Positions 24,141 through 31,859 of a DNA stretch of 36,036 nt are shown one piece after another. The translations under genes were made by a program, and so were the position numbers. Origin of the DNA: Mobilicoccus sp032056465. Lineage in GTDB: Bacteria; Actinomycetota; Actinomycetes; Actinomycetales; Dermatophilaceae. The notes beneath the pieces are model-generated. The model was not told the DNA's origin, searched no databases, and was given only the letters and a program-made list of their open reading frames with translations. The first letter of the stretch is position 1; each line of letters starts with the position of its first letter. Location of the stretch: the NCBI RefSeq assembly GCF_032056465.1, contig NZ_DAMBCL010000034.1. The stretch is one strand, 5' to 3'.

Positions 24141-25154
24141 GTGCCCGGCCCGCACCCCGCCGTCGCGGCCACCCGCGTCGCCGTGCGTCGTGTGCTGAGC
24201 GAGACCCCCGCCCCCCGGCGTGTGCTCGTGGCCGTGAGCGGCGGGGCCGACTCCGTGGCCCTCGCGGCGGCGGTCGCGTTCGAGTGTGACCCGAGGCGCC
24301 CGTCGGCGGTCACGGTGGGGGAGGCCCTCGCCGGCGCCGTCGTCGTCGATCACGGTCTCCAGCCCGACTCGGCGCAGGTGGCCGCGAGGGCTGCCGCGAC
24401 GTGCCGGGACCTCGGGCTGCCGACCGAGGTCGTCCGGGTCGCCGTGCCGGGCGTCGGCGGTGGCGGTCCGGAGGCCCGTGCCCGCGAGGCCCGGTACGCC
24501 GCCCTCGAACGGGCGCGGAGGGCGGCCGGTGCTGACCTCGTCCTCCTCGGCCACACCCGCGACGACCAGGCCGAGCAGGTGCTCCTCGGCCTCGCGCGGG
24601 GTTCGGGGGCGCGGTCCCTCGCCGGGATGCCCCCCGCCCGGGGGCCGCTGCGGCGGCCGTTCCTCACGCTTCCGCGCGCCACCACGCGGGCGGCGTGCGA
24701 GGCCGCGGGCCTCTCGCCGTGGGACGACCCGCACAACGAGGACCCCCGCTACCTGCGGGTCCGGGCCCGGCGCCTGCTCGCCGAGGCCGAACGGGGGCTC
24801 CCCGGGGTCTCCGCCGCGCTCGCCCGCAGCGCCGACCTTCTGCGCGACGACGCCGACGCGCTCGACGCTCTCGCCGACCGGATCCTCGATCGAATCGGCG
24901 AATCACCTTGTCCTGTCTCGCTCGTCGCCGACAAGCCCGTCGCCGTCCGCCGCCGGGTGTGGCGGGGTCTCGCCCTTCGGGTCGGGGTCTGCGCGAGCGA
25001 ACTCCGGGCCACCCACCTGGCCGCGATCGACGCCCTCGCCACCGACTGGCACGGCCAGGGACCCGTCGACCTGCCGGGCGGGGCGCAGGCCCGGCGAGAG
25101 GACGGCCCACCGGGCATCCGCATCGGGTACTTCTCGACCCCGCGCGTCCGATAG
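24141..25154 (+). CDS. tilS: tRNA(Ile)-lysidine synthase
   Basis: Attaches lysine to C34 of the tRNA-Ile that reads AUA, using ATP. The PP-loop VAVSGGADSVALAAA is near residues 31-45, and GHTRDDQAEQVLLGLARGSG is the family segment. The second half (EDPRYLRVRARRLL and onward) is the expected helical TilS domain. Length is 337 residues. The GTG at 24141 is chosen because GGAGGAGG precedes it; a GTG at 24099 is open but unsupported. AUA codons must be very rare in this GC-rich genome, yet the gene is kept. hpt follows after 59 bp. Confidence 0.94.
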   Translation: MPGPHPAVAATRVAVRRVLSETPAPRRVLVAVSGGADSVALAAAVAFECDPRRPSAVTVGEALAGAVVVDHGLQPDSAQVAARAAATCRDLGLPTEVVRVAVPGVGGGGPEARAREARYAALERARRAAGADLVLLGHTRDDQAEQVLLGLARGSGARSLAGMPPARGPLRRPFLTLPRATTRAACEAAGLSPWDDPHNEDPRYLRVRARRLLAEAERGLPGVSAALARSADLLRDDADALDALADRILDRIGESPCPVSLVADKPVAVRRRVWRGLALRVGVCASELRATHLAAIDALATDWHGQGPVDLPGGAQARREDGPPGIRIGYFSTPRVR

Positions 25155-25213
25155 CCTCGCGGCATCCGGCCCCGCCGTACCGCCCCATCAGCACCAGCCC
25201 CGCAGGAGGAACC

Positions 25214-25765
25214 GTGGACGCCGAGCACATGTCGGGTGATCTCGAGAGGGTGCTCCTCACCGAGGAGCAGATCCACGACCGACTCGACGAGATGGCCGCG
25301 GAGATCTGGCGCGACTACGAGGGCAAGGACCTGTTGCTCGTCGGCGTGCTCAAGGGCGCGGTCATCGTCGTCTCCGACCTCATGCGTGCCCTACCGGGGA
25401 CCGCCCCGATGGACTGGATGGCGATCAGCTCCTACGGCTCGGGCACCAAGAGCTCCGGGGTCGTGCGGATCCTCAAGGACCTCGACACCGACATCACCGG
25501 CAAGCACGTCCTCATCATCGAGGACATCATCGACTCCGGCCTCACGCTCAGTTGGATCAAGGCCAACCTCGCCTCCCGCAACGCGGCGTCGGTGGAGATC
25601 TGCACGCTGCTGCGCAAGCCCGACGCCGTCAAGGTCGACGTGGGCGTCAAGTACGTCGGGTTCGACATCCCCAACGAGTTCGTCGTCGGCTACGGCCTCG
25701 ACTACGACGAGAAGTACCGCAACCTGCGCTGCATCGGCACCCTCGCCCCGCACGTCTACTCCTGA
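25214..25765 (+). CDS. hpt: Hypoxanthine(-guanine) phosphoribosyltransferase
   Basis: Purine salvage: joins hypoxanthine or guanine to PRPP. The PRPP-binding motif is HVLIIEDIIDSGLTL, and earlier conserved parts are VGVLKGAVIVVSDL and SYGSGTKSSG. The C-terminus has VGYGLDYDEKYRNLRCIG. Length is 183 residues, normal. The GTG at 25214 follows AGGAGGA. The tilS-hpt pair is classic, but the next gene here is folE, only 43 bp away, rather than ftsH. Confidence 0.96.
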   Translation: MDAEHMSGDLERVLLTEEQIHDRLDEMAAEIWRDYEGKDLLLVGVLKGAVIVVSDLMRALPGTAPMDWMAISSYGSGTKSSGVVRILKDLDTDITGKHVLIIEDIIDSGLTLSWIKANLASRNAASVEICTLLRKPDAVKVDVGVKYVGFDIPNEFVVGYGLDYDEKYRNLRCIGTLAPHVYS

Positions 25766-25808
25766 TCGGCGCCCCGGCGCACCCACCCTCCAGCGACAGA
25801 GAACCGTC

Positions 25809-26393
25809 ATGGCCGTCCCGCCCCCCGTCGACGTCGAACGCGCCGAGCGCGCCGTCCGAGAGATGCTCCTCGCCGTCGGTGAGGACCCGGATCGCGAGGG
25901 GCTGCGCGAGACCCCCGCCCGTGTCGCCCGCGCCTACGTCGAGCTGTTCGCGGGGCTGCGGATGGATCCCGCCGAGGTCCTCTCCACGACGTTCGACATC
26001 GACCACGACGAGATGGTCCTCGTGCGCGACATCGAGCTCTACAGCACGTGCGAACACCATCTCGTGCCCTTCCACGGGGTCGCGCACGTCGGGTACATCC
26101 CCTCGCGCAGCGGTCGTGTCACCGGGCTCTCCAAGATCGCCCGGCTCGTCGACCTCTACGCGCGTCGCCCCCAGGTCCAGGAGCGACTCACGACGCAGAT
26201 CGCCGACGCCCTCGTCGAGCACCTCGAACCCCGTGGCGTCATCGTCGTCCTCGACTGCGAGCACCTCTGCATGTCGATGCGGGGGGTGCGCAAGCCCGGC
26301 GCCCGCACGACGACCTCGGCCGTGCGCGGCCAGCTCCGGTCCCCGGCCACCCGCGCCGAGGCGATGAGCCTCATCCTCGGGGGCACCCGGTGA
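25809..26393 (+). CDS. folE: GTP cyclohydrolase I
   Basis: First step of folate synthesis: GTP to dihydroneopterin triphosphate. The zinc and active-site motifs are YSTCEHHLVPFHGVAHVGYI and the later LDCEHLCMSMRGVRKPGA. Length is 194 residues, with the typical N-terminal VREMLLAVGEDPDREGLRETP. The ATG at 25809 has a poor ribosome-binding site (agagaa). It overlaps folP by 4 bp (GTGA), so the fol genes are coupled. Confidence 0.97.
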   Translation: MAVPPPVDVERAERAVREMLLAVGEDPDREGLRETPARVARAYVELFAGLRMDPAEVLSTTFDIDHDEMVLVRDIELYSTCEHHLVPFHGVAHVGYIPSRSGRVTGLSKIARLVDLYARRPQVQERLTTQIADALVEHLEPRGVIVVLDCEHLCMSMRGVRKPGARTTTSAVRGQLRSPATRAEAMSLILGGTR

Positions 26394-27304
26394 ACGCGGG
26401 ACACGCGGGCGGCGGCTCACCCGGGGGCCACGGTGGCCACGCCGGCCATGGCCGCCCGCTCGTCATGGGCATCGTCAACGTCACCCCCGACTCCTTCAGC
26501 GACGGGGGCCGCTGGGCGGACGCCGAATCGGCCGTCGCGCACGGCCGCGAGCTCGCCCTGCAGGGCGCCGACATCCTCGACGTCGGAGGCGAGTCCACCC
26601 GCCCCGGCGCACGCCGTCCCACGGAGGAGGAGGAGCTCGCCCGCATCCTGCCCGTCGTCTCGGCGCTCGCGCGGAACCGCCTGCGGGTCTCGGTCGACAC
26701 CATGCGGGCGGGGGTCGCCGCGGCCGCGCTCGATGCCGGCGCGGAGATCGTCAACGACGTGAGTGGTGGTCTCGCCGATCCGGAGATGGTGCCCCTCGTC
26801 GCGGACACCGGGGTCACCTACGTCGCGATGCACTGGCGCGGCCACGGCGAGGTGATGCAGCAGCGTGCGGTGTACGACGACGTCGTCGCCGACGTCCGCG
26901 CCGAGCTGCTCGCGCGCGTCGAGGCGATCCTCGCCGCCGGCGTCGCGCCCGAGCACCTCGTCCTGGACCCCGGGCTCGGCTTCGCCAAGACCGCCGAGCA
27001 CAACTGGCGGCTCATGGCCCACCTCGAGGCGTTCACCGAGCTGCCGTACCGGGTGCTCGTGGGAGCCTCGCGGAAGACGTTCCTGGGTCGACTGGGTCGG
27101 ACCGACGCCGACGAGGAGCCCGTGCCGCCGGCCCGACGGGACGCGGCGACCGCCGCGACGAGCCTCCTCGCCGCGCAGGCCGGTGCCTGGGCCGTCCGGG
27201 TGCACGACGTGCCCTCGACCCTCGCGGCCCTCCAGGTCCACGAGGCCGTCGTCGCCGCCGGTGCGGGTTCGCGGGCAGGGACGGATCGCGGGCCGCGCCC
27301 ATGA
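26390..27304 (+). CDS. folP: Dihydropteroate synthase
   Basis: Joins p-aminobenzoate to dihydropterin pyrophosphate; it is the sulfonamide target. Conserved parts are MGIVNVTPDSFSDGG, DVGGESTRPGA, VSVDTMRAGVA, EIVNDVSGG, LDPGLGFAKT and LVGASRKTFLGRL. The N-terminal 22 residues are Gly/His-rich (HAGGGSPGGHGGHAGHG), an unusual possible metal-binding tail before the enzyme core. Length is 304 residues with the GTG start at 26390, which overlaps the folE stop. It overlaps the folB-folK start by 4 bp. Confidence 0.96.
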   Translation: MNAGHAGGGSPGGHGGHAGHGRPLVMGIVNVTPDSFSDGGRWADAESAVAHGRELALQGADILDVGGESTRPGARRPTEEEELARILPVVSALARNRLRVSVDTMRAGVAAAALDAGAEIVNDVSGGLADPEMVPLVADTGVTYVAMHWRGHGEVMQQRAVYDDVVADVRAELLARVEAILAAGVAPEHLVLDPGLGFAKTAEHNWRLMAHLEAFTELPYRVLVGASRKTFLGRLGRTDADEEPVPPARRDAATAATSLLAAQAGAWAVRVHDVPSTLAALQVHEAVVAAGAGSRAGTDRGPRP

Positions 27305-28194
27305 GCGACCGCATCGTCCTCACCGGCGTCGAGGCCCTCGGCACCCACGGTGTGCTCGCCTCCGAACACGACACCCCGCAGCGGTTCGTCGTCGACGTGA
27401 CGATCGAGGCCGACCTGCGGCCCGCCGGACGCAGCGACGACCTCGCGGACACCGTGAGCTATGCCGAGGTCGCCGACGAGGTCGTCCACATCCTCACCGG
27501 GCCCCACGTCGACCTCGTCGAGACCCTCGCCGGCCGCATCGCCGACACCGTCCTCGCGTTCCCCGGGGTCGAGGCCGTCGAGGTCACCGTGCACAAACCC
27601 GACGCCCCGATCTCCCACCCCTTCGCCGACGTCGCGGTGACGGTGCGCCGGGAGCATGCGCATCGGGTCGTCATCGCGCTCGGCGCCAACGAGGGTGACC
27701 CGCGCCGGGCCCTCGCCTCCGCCGTGCGCGCCGTCGCCGCGATCGAGGGGATGCACGTCGAGGGCGTCTCCGACCTCTTCGAGACCGACCCCGTCGGCGG
27801 GCCGCACCAACCCATGTACCTCAACGCCGTCCTCGTCGGGCGCACGCGACTCACCCCGCGCTCGCTCCTCGAACGGCTGCACCGCATCGAGGCCGACCAC
27901 GGACGCGTGCGCCAGGTGCGGTGGGGGGCACGCACCCTCGACCTCGACCTCGTCCAACACGGCGACCCCGGTCGCGGCGAGGACGTCGTCGTCGACGACG
28001 GGACCCTCGTCCTGCCTCATCCCCGCGCACACGAGCGAGCGTTCGTGCTCGTGCCGTGGGCGCAGGTCGACCCCCAGGCGAGGCTGCGGGTCGGTGACGA
28101 GGTGATCCCGGTGGTCGACCTCGTCGCCGGTCTCGACGCCGAGGGCCACCTCACCGGGGTGCGCGCCATCGGGGCCTGGGATCCGGGCCGCTGA
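27301..28194 (+). CDS. folBK: Fused dihydroneopterin aldolase / HPPK (FolB-FolK)
   Basis: Bifunctional folate enzyme. Residues 1 to about 118 are FolB (IVLTGVEALGTHGVLASEHD, YAEVADEV, VEVTVHKPDAPI). From about 121 onward it is FolK (VVIALGANEGDPRRAL, FETDPVGGPHQPMYLNAV, RWGARTLDLDLV, LPHPRAHERAFVLVPW). The two parts form one uninterrupted frame, with no stop or start between them. Together with FolE and FolP all steps from GTP to dihydropteroate except triphosphate removal are encoded here. The ATG at 27301 overlaps the folP stop. Confidence 0.96.
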   Translation: MSDRIVLTGVEALGTHGVLASEHDTPQRFVVDVTIEADLRPAGRSDDLADTVSYAEVADEVVHILTGPHVDLVETLAGRIADTVLAFPGVEAVEVTVHKPDAPISHPFADVAVTVRREHAHRVVIALGANEGDPRRALASAVRAVAAIEGMHVEGVSDLFETDPVGGPHQPMYLNAVLVGRTRLTPRSLLERLHRIEADHGRVRQVRWGARTLDLDLVQHGDPGRGEDVVVDDGTLVLPHPRAHERAFVLVPWAQVDPQARLRVGDEVIPVVDLVAGLDAEGHLTGVRAIGAWDPGR

Positions 28195-28247
28195 CGGGCG
28201 GAGGGTACCGTGGGGGCGTCCCTGAAGACGTGAAGGAGGATCCGCAC

Positions 28248-28526
28248 GTGCACGTCTTGTTGGAGATTCTCGCCGGTCTGCTTCCCTCCATCGGCATCGG
28301 ATATCTCTTCTACCGCATCATGCGGGTCCTTCTCGAAGGCGACCGCAAGGAACGGGCCGCCTACGCGCGTTGGCAGGCCGAGCACGATTCCGCCGAGCAC
28401 GATTCCGGTGGGCACGATTCCGCCGTGGGCGGATCGGGTGTCACCGGCACGGTGACGCCGACCGAGGCGGATTCACGTCCGACGGCGGCGCGTCCCGAGA
28501 ACCACGGCGCGAGTACCGGCGACTGA
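28248..28526 (+). CDS. Small single-pass membrane protein of unknown function
   Basis: The 92-residue protein starts VHVLLEILAGLLPSIGIGYLFYRIM, one hydrophobic helix at the very N-terminus, followed by a basic patch (EGDRKERAAYARW) and a hydrophilic tail. The tail has a three-fold EHDSA-like repeat. The GTG at 28248 has AAGGAGGA at ideal spacing, which supports real translation. It sits 53 bp after folBK, where many actinobacteria have a DUF3180 membrane protein; it does not resemble a four-helix DUF3180. Function unknown. Confidence 0.65.
   Translation: MHVLLEILAGLLPSIGIGYLFYRIMRVLLEGDRKERAAYARWQAEHDSAEHDSGGHDSAVGGSGVTGTVTPTEADSRPTAARPENHGASTGD
28381..28425 (+). repeat. 15-bp tandem repeat inside the small membrane protein gene
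   Basis: Three in-frame copies: agcacgattccgccg, agcacgattccggtg, ggcacgattccgccg. They encode the His-Asp-Ser repeats of the tail. Use of att and gat is lower in GC than in neighbouring genes. Confidence 0.85.
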
Positions 28527-28606
28527 TCCGGGCGAAAAGGGCAGCGCCCGAACTCTCCGGCGTCACCGGTCGAGGAACGGAGCGCAGGACGTGCCCGAAA
28601 CGTCAC

Positions 28607-28624
28607 CATTCGATTCTTCGAATG
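28607..28624. promoter_or_regulatory. Palindromic operator-like site upstream of lsr2
   Basis: CATTCGA, TTCT, TCGAATG is a perfect 7-bp inverted repeat with a 4-bp centre. It is flanked by aacg and cgtt that loosely extend the symmetry. It lies just before the putative lsr2 -35 and is AT-rich for this genome. It could bind a repressor or Lsr2 itself. Confidence 0.5.
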
Positions 28625-28638
28625 CGTTACCCCCATGG

Positions 28639-28668
28639 TTCCGGCACGCCCCGTGCATATCGTAGGGT
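28639..28668 (+). promoter_or_regulatory. Candidate lsr2 promoter
   Basis: A -35-like TTCCGG (28639-28644) and a -10 TAGGGT (28663-28668) are 18 bp apart. The lsr2 start is 63 bp further on and has its own ribosome-binding site. Confidence 0.4.
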
Positions 28669-28731
28669 GGGGTCCGAAGAGCGAGGATGAACCCCCGTTC
28701 CCTTTACCGACCCACACCTCAGGAGTTCCCC

Positions 28732-29070
28732 ATGGCCCAGCGCGTCCAGGTCATCCTCGTCGACGACATCGACGGGGGACAGGCCACCGAAACCGTCACC
28801 TTCTCGCTCGACGGCGTCAGCTACGAGATCGACCTCTCCGAGAAGAATGCCGCGCGGCTGCGCGATTCCTTCAGCGAGTGGGTCGGGAATGCTCGTCGCG
28901 CCGGTGGTCGCAAGGTCGGTGGGCGTCGCGCCTCCGCCGGGACCTCGCGTCGTGAGGACCTCAACGACGTTCGCGAATGGGGTCGCCAGAACGGATTCAA
29001 GGTGAGCGATCGCGGCCGTGTCTCCGGTGAGCTGCAGGCGGCTTACGACAAGGCCCACGGCAAGGGCTGA
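28732..29070 (+). CDS. lsr2: Nucleoid-associated protein Lsr2
   Basis: Bridges and silences AT-rich DNA, the actinobacterial counterpart of H-NS. The N-terminal dimerisation domain starts MAQRVQVILVDDIDGGQATE. A basic linker (RRAGGRKVGGRRASAG) leads to the DNA-binding domain VREWGRQNGFKVSDRGRVSG, with the RGR minor-groove hook. Length is 112 residues, normal. The ATG at 28732 follows AGGAG by seven bases. In many actinobacteria lsr2 is next to lysS and clpC; here its neighbours are folBK and a FhuF-like gene. Confidence 0.97.
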   Translation: MAQRVQVILVDDIDGGQATETVTFSLDGVSYEIDLSEKNAARLRDSFSEWVGNARRAGGRKVGGRRASAGTSRREDLNDVREWGRQNGFKVSDRGRVSGELQAAYDKAHGKG

Positions 29071-29114
29071 CCCCTCGCGGGCGTCGCCCGCGGCGGTCCA
29101 CAGGGGAGGACTCG

Positions 29115-29780
29115 ATGGACGCCCATCCCGATCTCGGCGAGCTCGCCGCGGACATCACCGCCGCCATCGGGTACGTCGACGTCGTCGCCGAAGGATGGGG
29201 CTCACCGCTGCCCTACTCCTGCGCCGAGATCCTCACCGCCCAGGAGGCGGGGGAGGATCCCACGGCTCAGTGGCGTGCCGACGTCGGTGCAGCTCAGGAA
29301 CGTCGTTACGGCACCGCGGCGCCCCCACAGGTGGGCGCCGCGTTCGTCATGCAGTGGTACTTGCAGGTGGTCGCGGTCCCCGCGGCGTTCGCGGCGATCC
29401 TGCGCGACTGGATCCCCGACGTCTCCCCGGAGGCGTTGCGATTCGACCTCGACGACACCGAACGGTATCCGGTGGCGGAATCCCTCGGCGGTGCCCAGGT
29501 CACGCGGGTCTCCCACCCGCAGATGCGTCTGGTCGAGGCGCGAAAAGCCTATGAATCCCATGCACGCCGGTTCGCCGAGTCCTACTCCCCGGGGGTCAAG
29601 ACGAGCAGTAAGCAGCGTTTCGGCCTCGTCCGCGACACGTGGGAGGCCGCGCTCGACGGGGCGCGTACCTCGGTGCGGCATGAGCCGAGTCGTCTGGGCC
29701 TTCGTGAATCGTGCTGCTTTCTCTACGCGTTGCCCGGCGCCATCACCTGTGTGCGATGCCCCCGAAATCGTCGCCACTGA
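29115..29780 (+). CDS. FhuF-like iron-sulfur protein (putative ferric-siderophore reductase)
   Basis: The C-terminal ESCCFLYALPGAITCVRCPR has the CC-x10-C-x2-C pattern of the FhuF [2Fe-2S] domain (cysteines near 199, 200, 211 and 214). The upstream region (AAFVMQWYLQVVAVPAAFAA and SSKQRFGLVRDTW) fits the siderophore-reductase FhuF family. It would release iron from ferric siderophores in the cytosol. Length is 221 residues. The ATG at 29115 follows GGGGAGGA. No iron box is seen in the 44-bp gap after lsr2. It is convergent with the LigD polymerase gene, with only 13 bp between the stops. Confidence 0.85.
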   Translation: MDAHPDLGELAADITAAIGYVDVVAEGWGSPLPYSCAEILTAQEAGEDPTAQWRADVGAAQERRYGTAAPPQVGAAFVMQWYLQVVAVPAAFAAILRDWIPDVSPEALRFDLDDTERYPVAESLGGAQVTRVSHPQMRLVEARKAYESHARRFAESYSPGVKTSSKQRFGLVRDTWEAALDGARTSVRHEPSRLGLRESCCFLYALPGAITCVRCPRNRRH

Positions 29781-29793
29781 CTCCGCTCGATTT

Positions 29794-30732
29794 TCAGCTC
29801 GCGTTCAGAATATCTCCCAGGGAATCGAGTCGGTCCAGCACCTGGCGGGGTGTGAGTTGATCCAGCGCGATCTCGTCCGCCGCCCCCTCCTCGATCTCCG
29901 CCCACGTGCGCGGTGCCGCAGCGAACGGGGAATCCTTCTTTCCACGAAGTGAATACGGACAGATCGTCGTCTTGGCCGCGACGTTCTGACTCCAGTCGAG
30001 AAACACCTTTCCCGATCGCGCCTGCTTCGCCATCGAGGACAGCACGAGTTCGGGGTGTTCGGCCTGCAGATGGTCGGCGATCGTCTTCGCCATCTCGCGC
30101 GTCTGTTCCGGGTCCGTCGGGGTGGGGAGCATCGCGTAGAGCTGGAGCCCCTTACTGCCCGAGGTCACGGGCACGACGTCGGTCAGACCGGCGCCGGCGA
30201 GCACGTCGCGGACGAGCAGCGCGGCCTGCGCGCACTCGTGGAGGCCGGCCGGGGCGCCCGGGTCGAGGTCGATGACGACACGGTCGGCGCCGCGCTGTCG
30301 ACGTGCGGCCGCGGCCTCGTCGTCCGTCGTTCCGTCTCCGGTCACGCGCCACTGCGGCACGTGGAGCTCGAGCGCGCCGAGCTGCCCCAGCCACACGAGA
30401 CCGGCGACGTCGTCGATGAGCGGGTAGGTGACGAGTTCGTCGGCCCGTCGCGAGTGCGGGGAGACGAGGGTGACCCGCCGCACCCAGCTCGGGGCCCCCG
30501 AGGGCAGGTTCTTCTCGAAGAACGACTGCTCCGTGACACCGTGCGGAAAGCGCAACCGGGTGACGGGACGGTTCTTCAGCTGCGGGAGGATCGCCGGCGC
30601 GACCTCGCGGTAGTAGCCGATGACCTCGGCCTTCGTCATGCCGGTGCCGGGGAACATCACCTTCTCGAGGCTGGTGAGGACGAGGACCCGCCCTTCGACC
30701 TCCACGCGGACCCGGGTGCGGTCATCGGCCAT
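29794..30732 (-). CDS. LigD polymerase domain protein (NHEJ primase-polymerase)
   Basis: Fills or extends DNA ends with ribo- or deoxynucleotides in non-homologous end joining. The catalytic Asp pair is in RVVIDLDPGAP, and the conserved VTSGSKGLQLYAML, LTSLEKVMFPGTGMTKAEVI and FFEKNLPSGAPSWVRRV are typical of the LigD polymerase domain. It is a stand-alone protein of 312 residues with no fused ligase or phosphoesterase. The ATG at 30732 follows GGAGAG by about six bases and overlaps the end of the ligase gene by 11 bp, so the two are coupled. Confidence 0.94.
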   Translation of the reverse strand: MADDRTRVRVEVEGRVLVLTSLEKVMFPGTGMTKAEVIGYYREVAPAILPQLKNRPVTRLRFPHGVTEQSFFEKNLPSGAPSWVRRVTLVSPHSRRADELVTYPLIDDVAGLVWLGQLGALELHVPQWRVTGDGTTDDEAAAARRQRGADRVVIDLDPGAPAGLHECAQAALLVRDVLAGAGLTDVVPVTSGSKGLQLYAMLPTPTDPEQTREMAKTIADHLQAEHPELVLSSMAKQARSGKVFLDWSQNVAAKTTICPYSLRGKKDSPFAAAPRTWAEIEEGAADEIALDQLTPRQVLDRLDSLGDILNAS

Positions 30733-31771
30733 CGGGGCTCTCCGGTTTCGTGTCGACGGTGGGGGTGGTGGGGGTGGTGGGGGCGGTGGGGGCGTCGGGG
30801 GTGTCGAGGTCGTCGGCGAGTGCGGCGGCGGCATCGGCCTCGGGGGCCTCTCCCGCGGTGAGGTCGGTCGGCGCGAGGTCGGGTCGCAGGCCGCGATAGG
30901 CCGGTTGCCGGAGGCGGCCGTGTGCCGACAGGCCGAGGCTCTCGACGTCGATGACGACCTCAGGTCGCAGCCACTGCGCCCCGACGGCATCCTCGCGGGG
31001 GATCTCGACGAACGGAGAGGTCCGGATGCCGAGTCCACCCAGGCGCCGGTGGAGGTCGCGGCCGGCCTCGCCCGCCAGCCCGGAGCCGACACGGCCGAGC
31101 AGGTCGAGGCGGCCGTCCTCGCGGGGGAGGCCGACGAGCACCGACCCGAGGCGTCCACGCGCACCGGTCTCCTCCCGCCACCCGCCGACGACGACGCTGC
31201 GTGTCGCCCGGTGGGGGCGCTTGCGCCAGTGCGGACTCCGGACGCCCGGCGTGTACCGGGAGTCGCGTCGCTTGCTCACGACGCCCTCGAGGCCGGAACG
31301 GGCGGTGACGTCGAGCAGCAGGGCGCCGTCGTCGTAGACCTCGGGCACGGCCCACCGGTCGTGGTCGAGGCTCGGGGCGAGGGCGTCGAGGACGGCGCGA
31401 CGCCGCTCCCACGGCTCCTCGGTGAGGTCGCGGCCGTCCAGCGCCATGACGTCGAAGAGCATGACGGTGACGGGTCTGGGGCGCGGGCGACCGGCTCGCA
31501 CCGGCCCGGCGATGCGGTCGGCGAGCGCATGGAGGGAGGGCACGCCGGAGTCGTCGAGGGCGACGATCTCGCCGTCGAGGACGAGGTCGGGCAGGACGAG
31601 TCCGCCGAGCTCGGGGAAGTGGGCGGTGACGTCGCGGCCCGAGCGGCTCGCGAGATGGAGTGTCCCGCCGCGGATCTCGGTGATCACCCGCCAGCCGTCC
31701 CACTTGACCTCGTGGACCCACGCCGGGCCGCCGGGAACGGTGTCGGTGAACGTGGCGAGCATCGGGCGCAT
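30722..31771 (-). CDS. ATP-dependent DNA ligase (LigD ligase domain type)
   Basis: Seals breaks in non-homologous end joining. The adenylated lysine is in EVKWDGWRV (motif I). Other motifs are LVLDGEIVALDD, EGVVSKRRDSRY and HWRKRPHRA, and the OB-fold end has GAQWLRPEVVIDVE. The C-terminal 45 residues are a low-complexity Ala/Asp/Thr/Pro tail, including APTTPTTPT, encoded by a G-rich repeat. Length is 349 residues. The ATG at 31771 is chosen because the frame before it (LRRRDHEA) has no family features. It is divergent from ku, with 88 bp between the starts. Confidence 0.95.
   Translation of the reverse strand: MRPMLATFTDTVPGGPAWVHEVKWDGWRVITEIRGGTLHLASRSGRDVTAHFPELGGLVLPDLVLDGEIVALDDSGVPSLHALADRIAGPVRAGRPRPRPVTVMLFDVMALDGRDLTEEPWERRRAVLDALAPSLDHDRWAVPEVYDDGALLLDVTARSGLEGVVSKRRDSRYTPGVRSPHWRKRPHRATRSVVVGGWREETGARGRLGSVLVGLPREDGRLDLLGRVGSGLAGEAGRDLHRRLGGLGIRTSPFVEIPREDAVGAQWLRPEVVIDVESLGLSAHGRLRQPAYRGLRPDLAPTDLTAGEAPEADAAAALADDLDTPDAPTAPTTPTTPTVDTKPESPDGR
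30761..30801 (+). repeat. G-run repeat with five G5 tracts (possible G-quadruplex)
   Basis: Units of GGGGGTGGT repeat with a period of 9 bp: five GGGGG tracts begin at 30761, 30770, 30779, 30788 and 30797, with 4-nt spacers. The G-rich strand is the plus strand, the template for the ligase-polymerase mRNA. It lies 30-70 bp before the polymerase start. Confidence 0.85.
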
Positions 31772-31859
31772 GGCTTCATGATCCCGCCGCCTCAGGGGTT
31801 CGCACGTCGGCCGCGCGTGGGGGATGCTGGAGGTCGCCATCCTCGAGCTGGGAGGTCCC

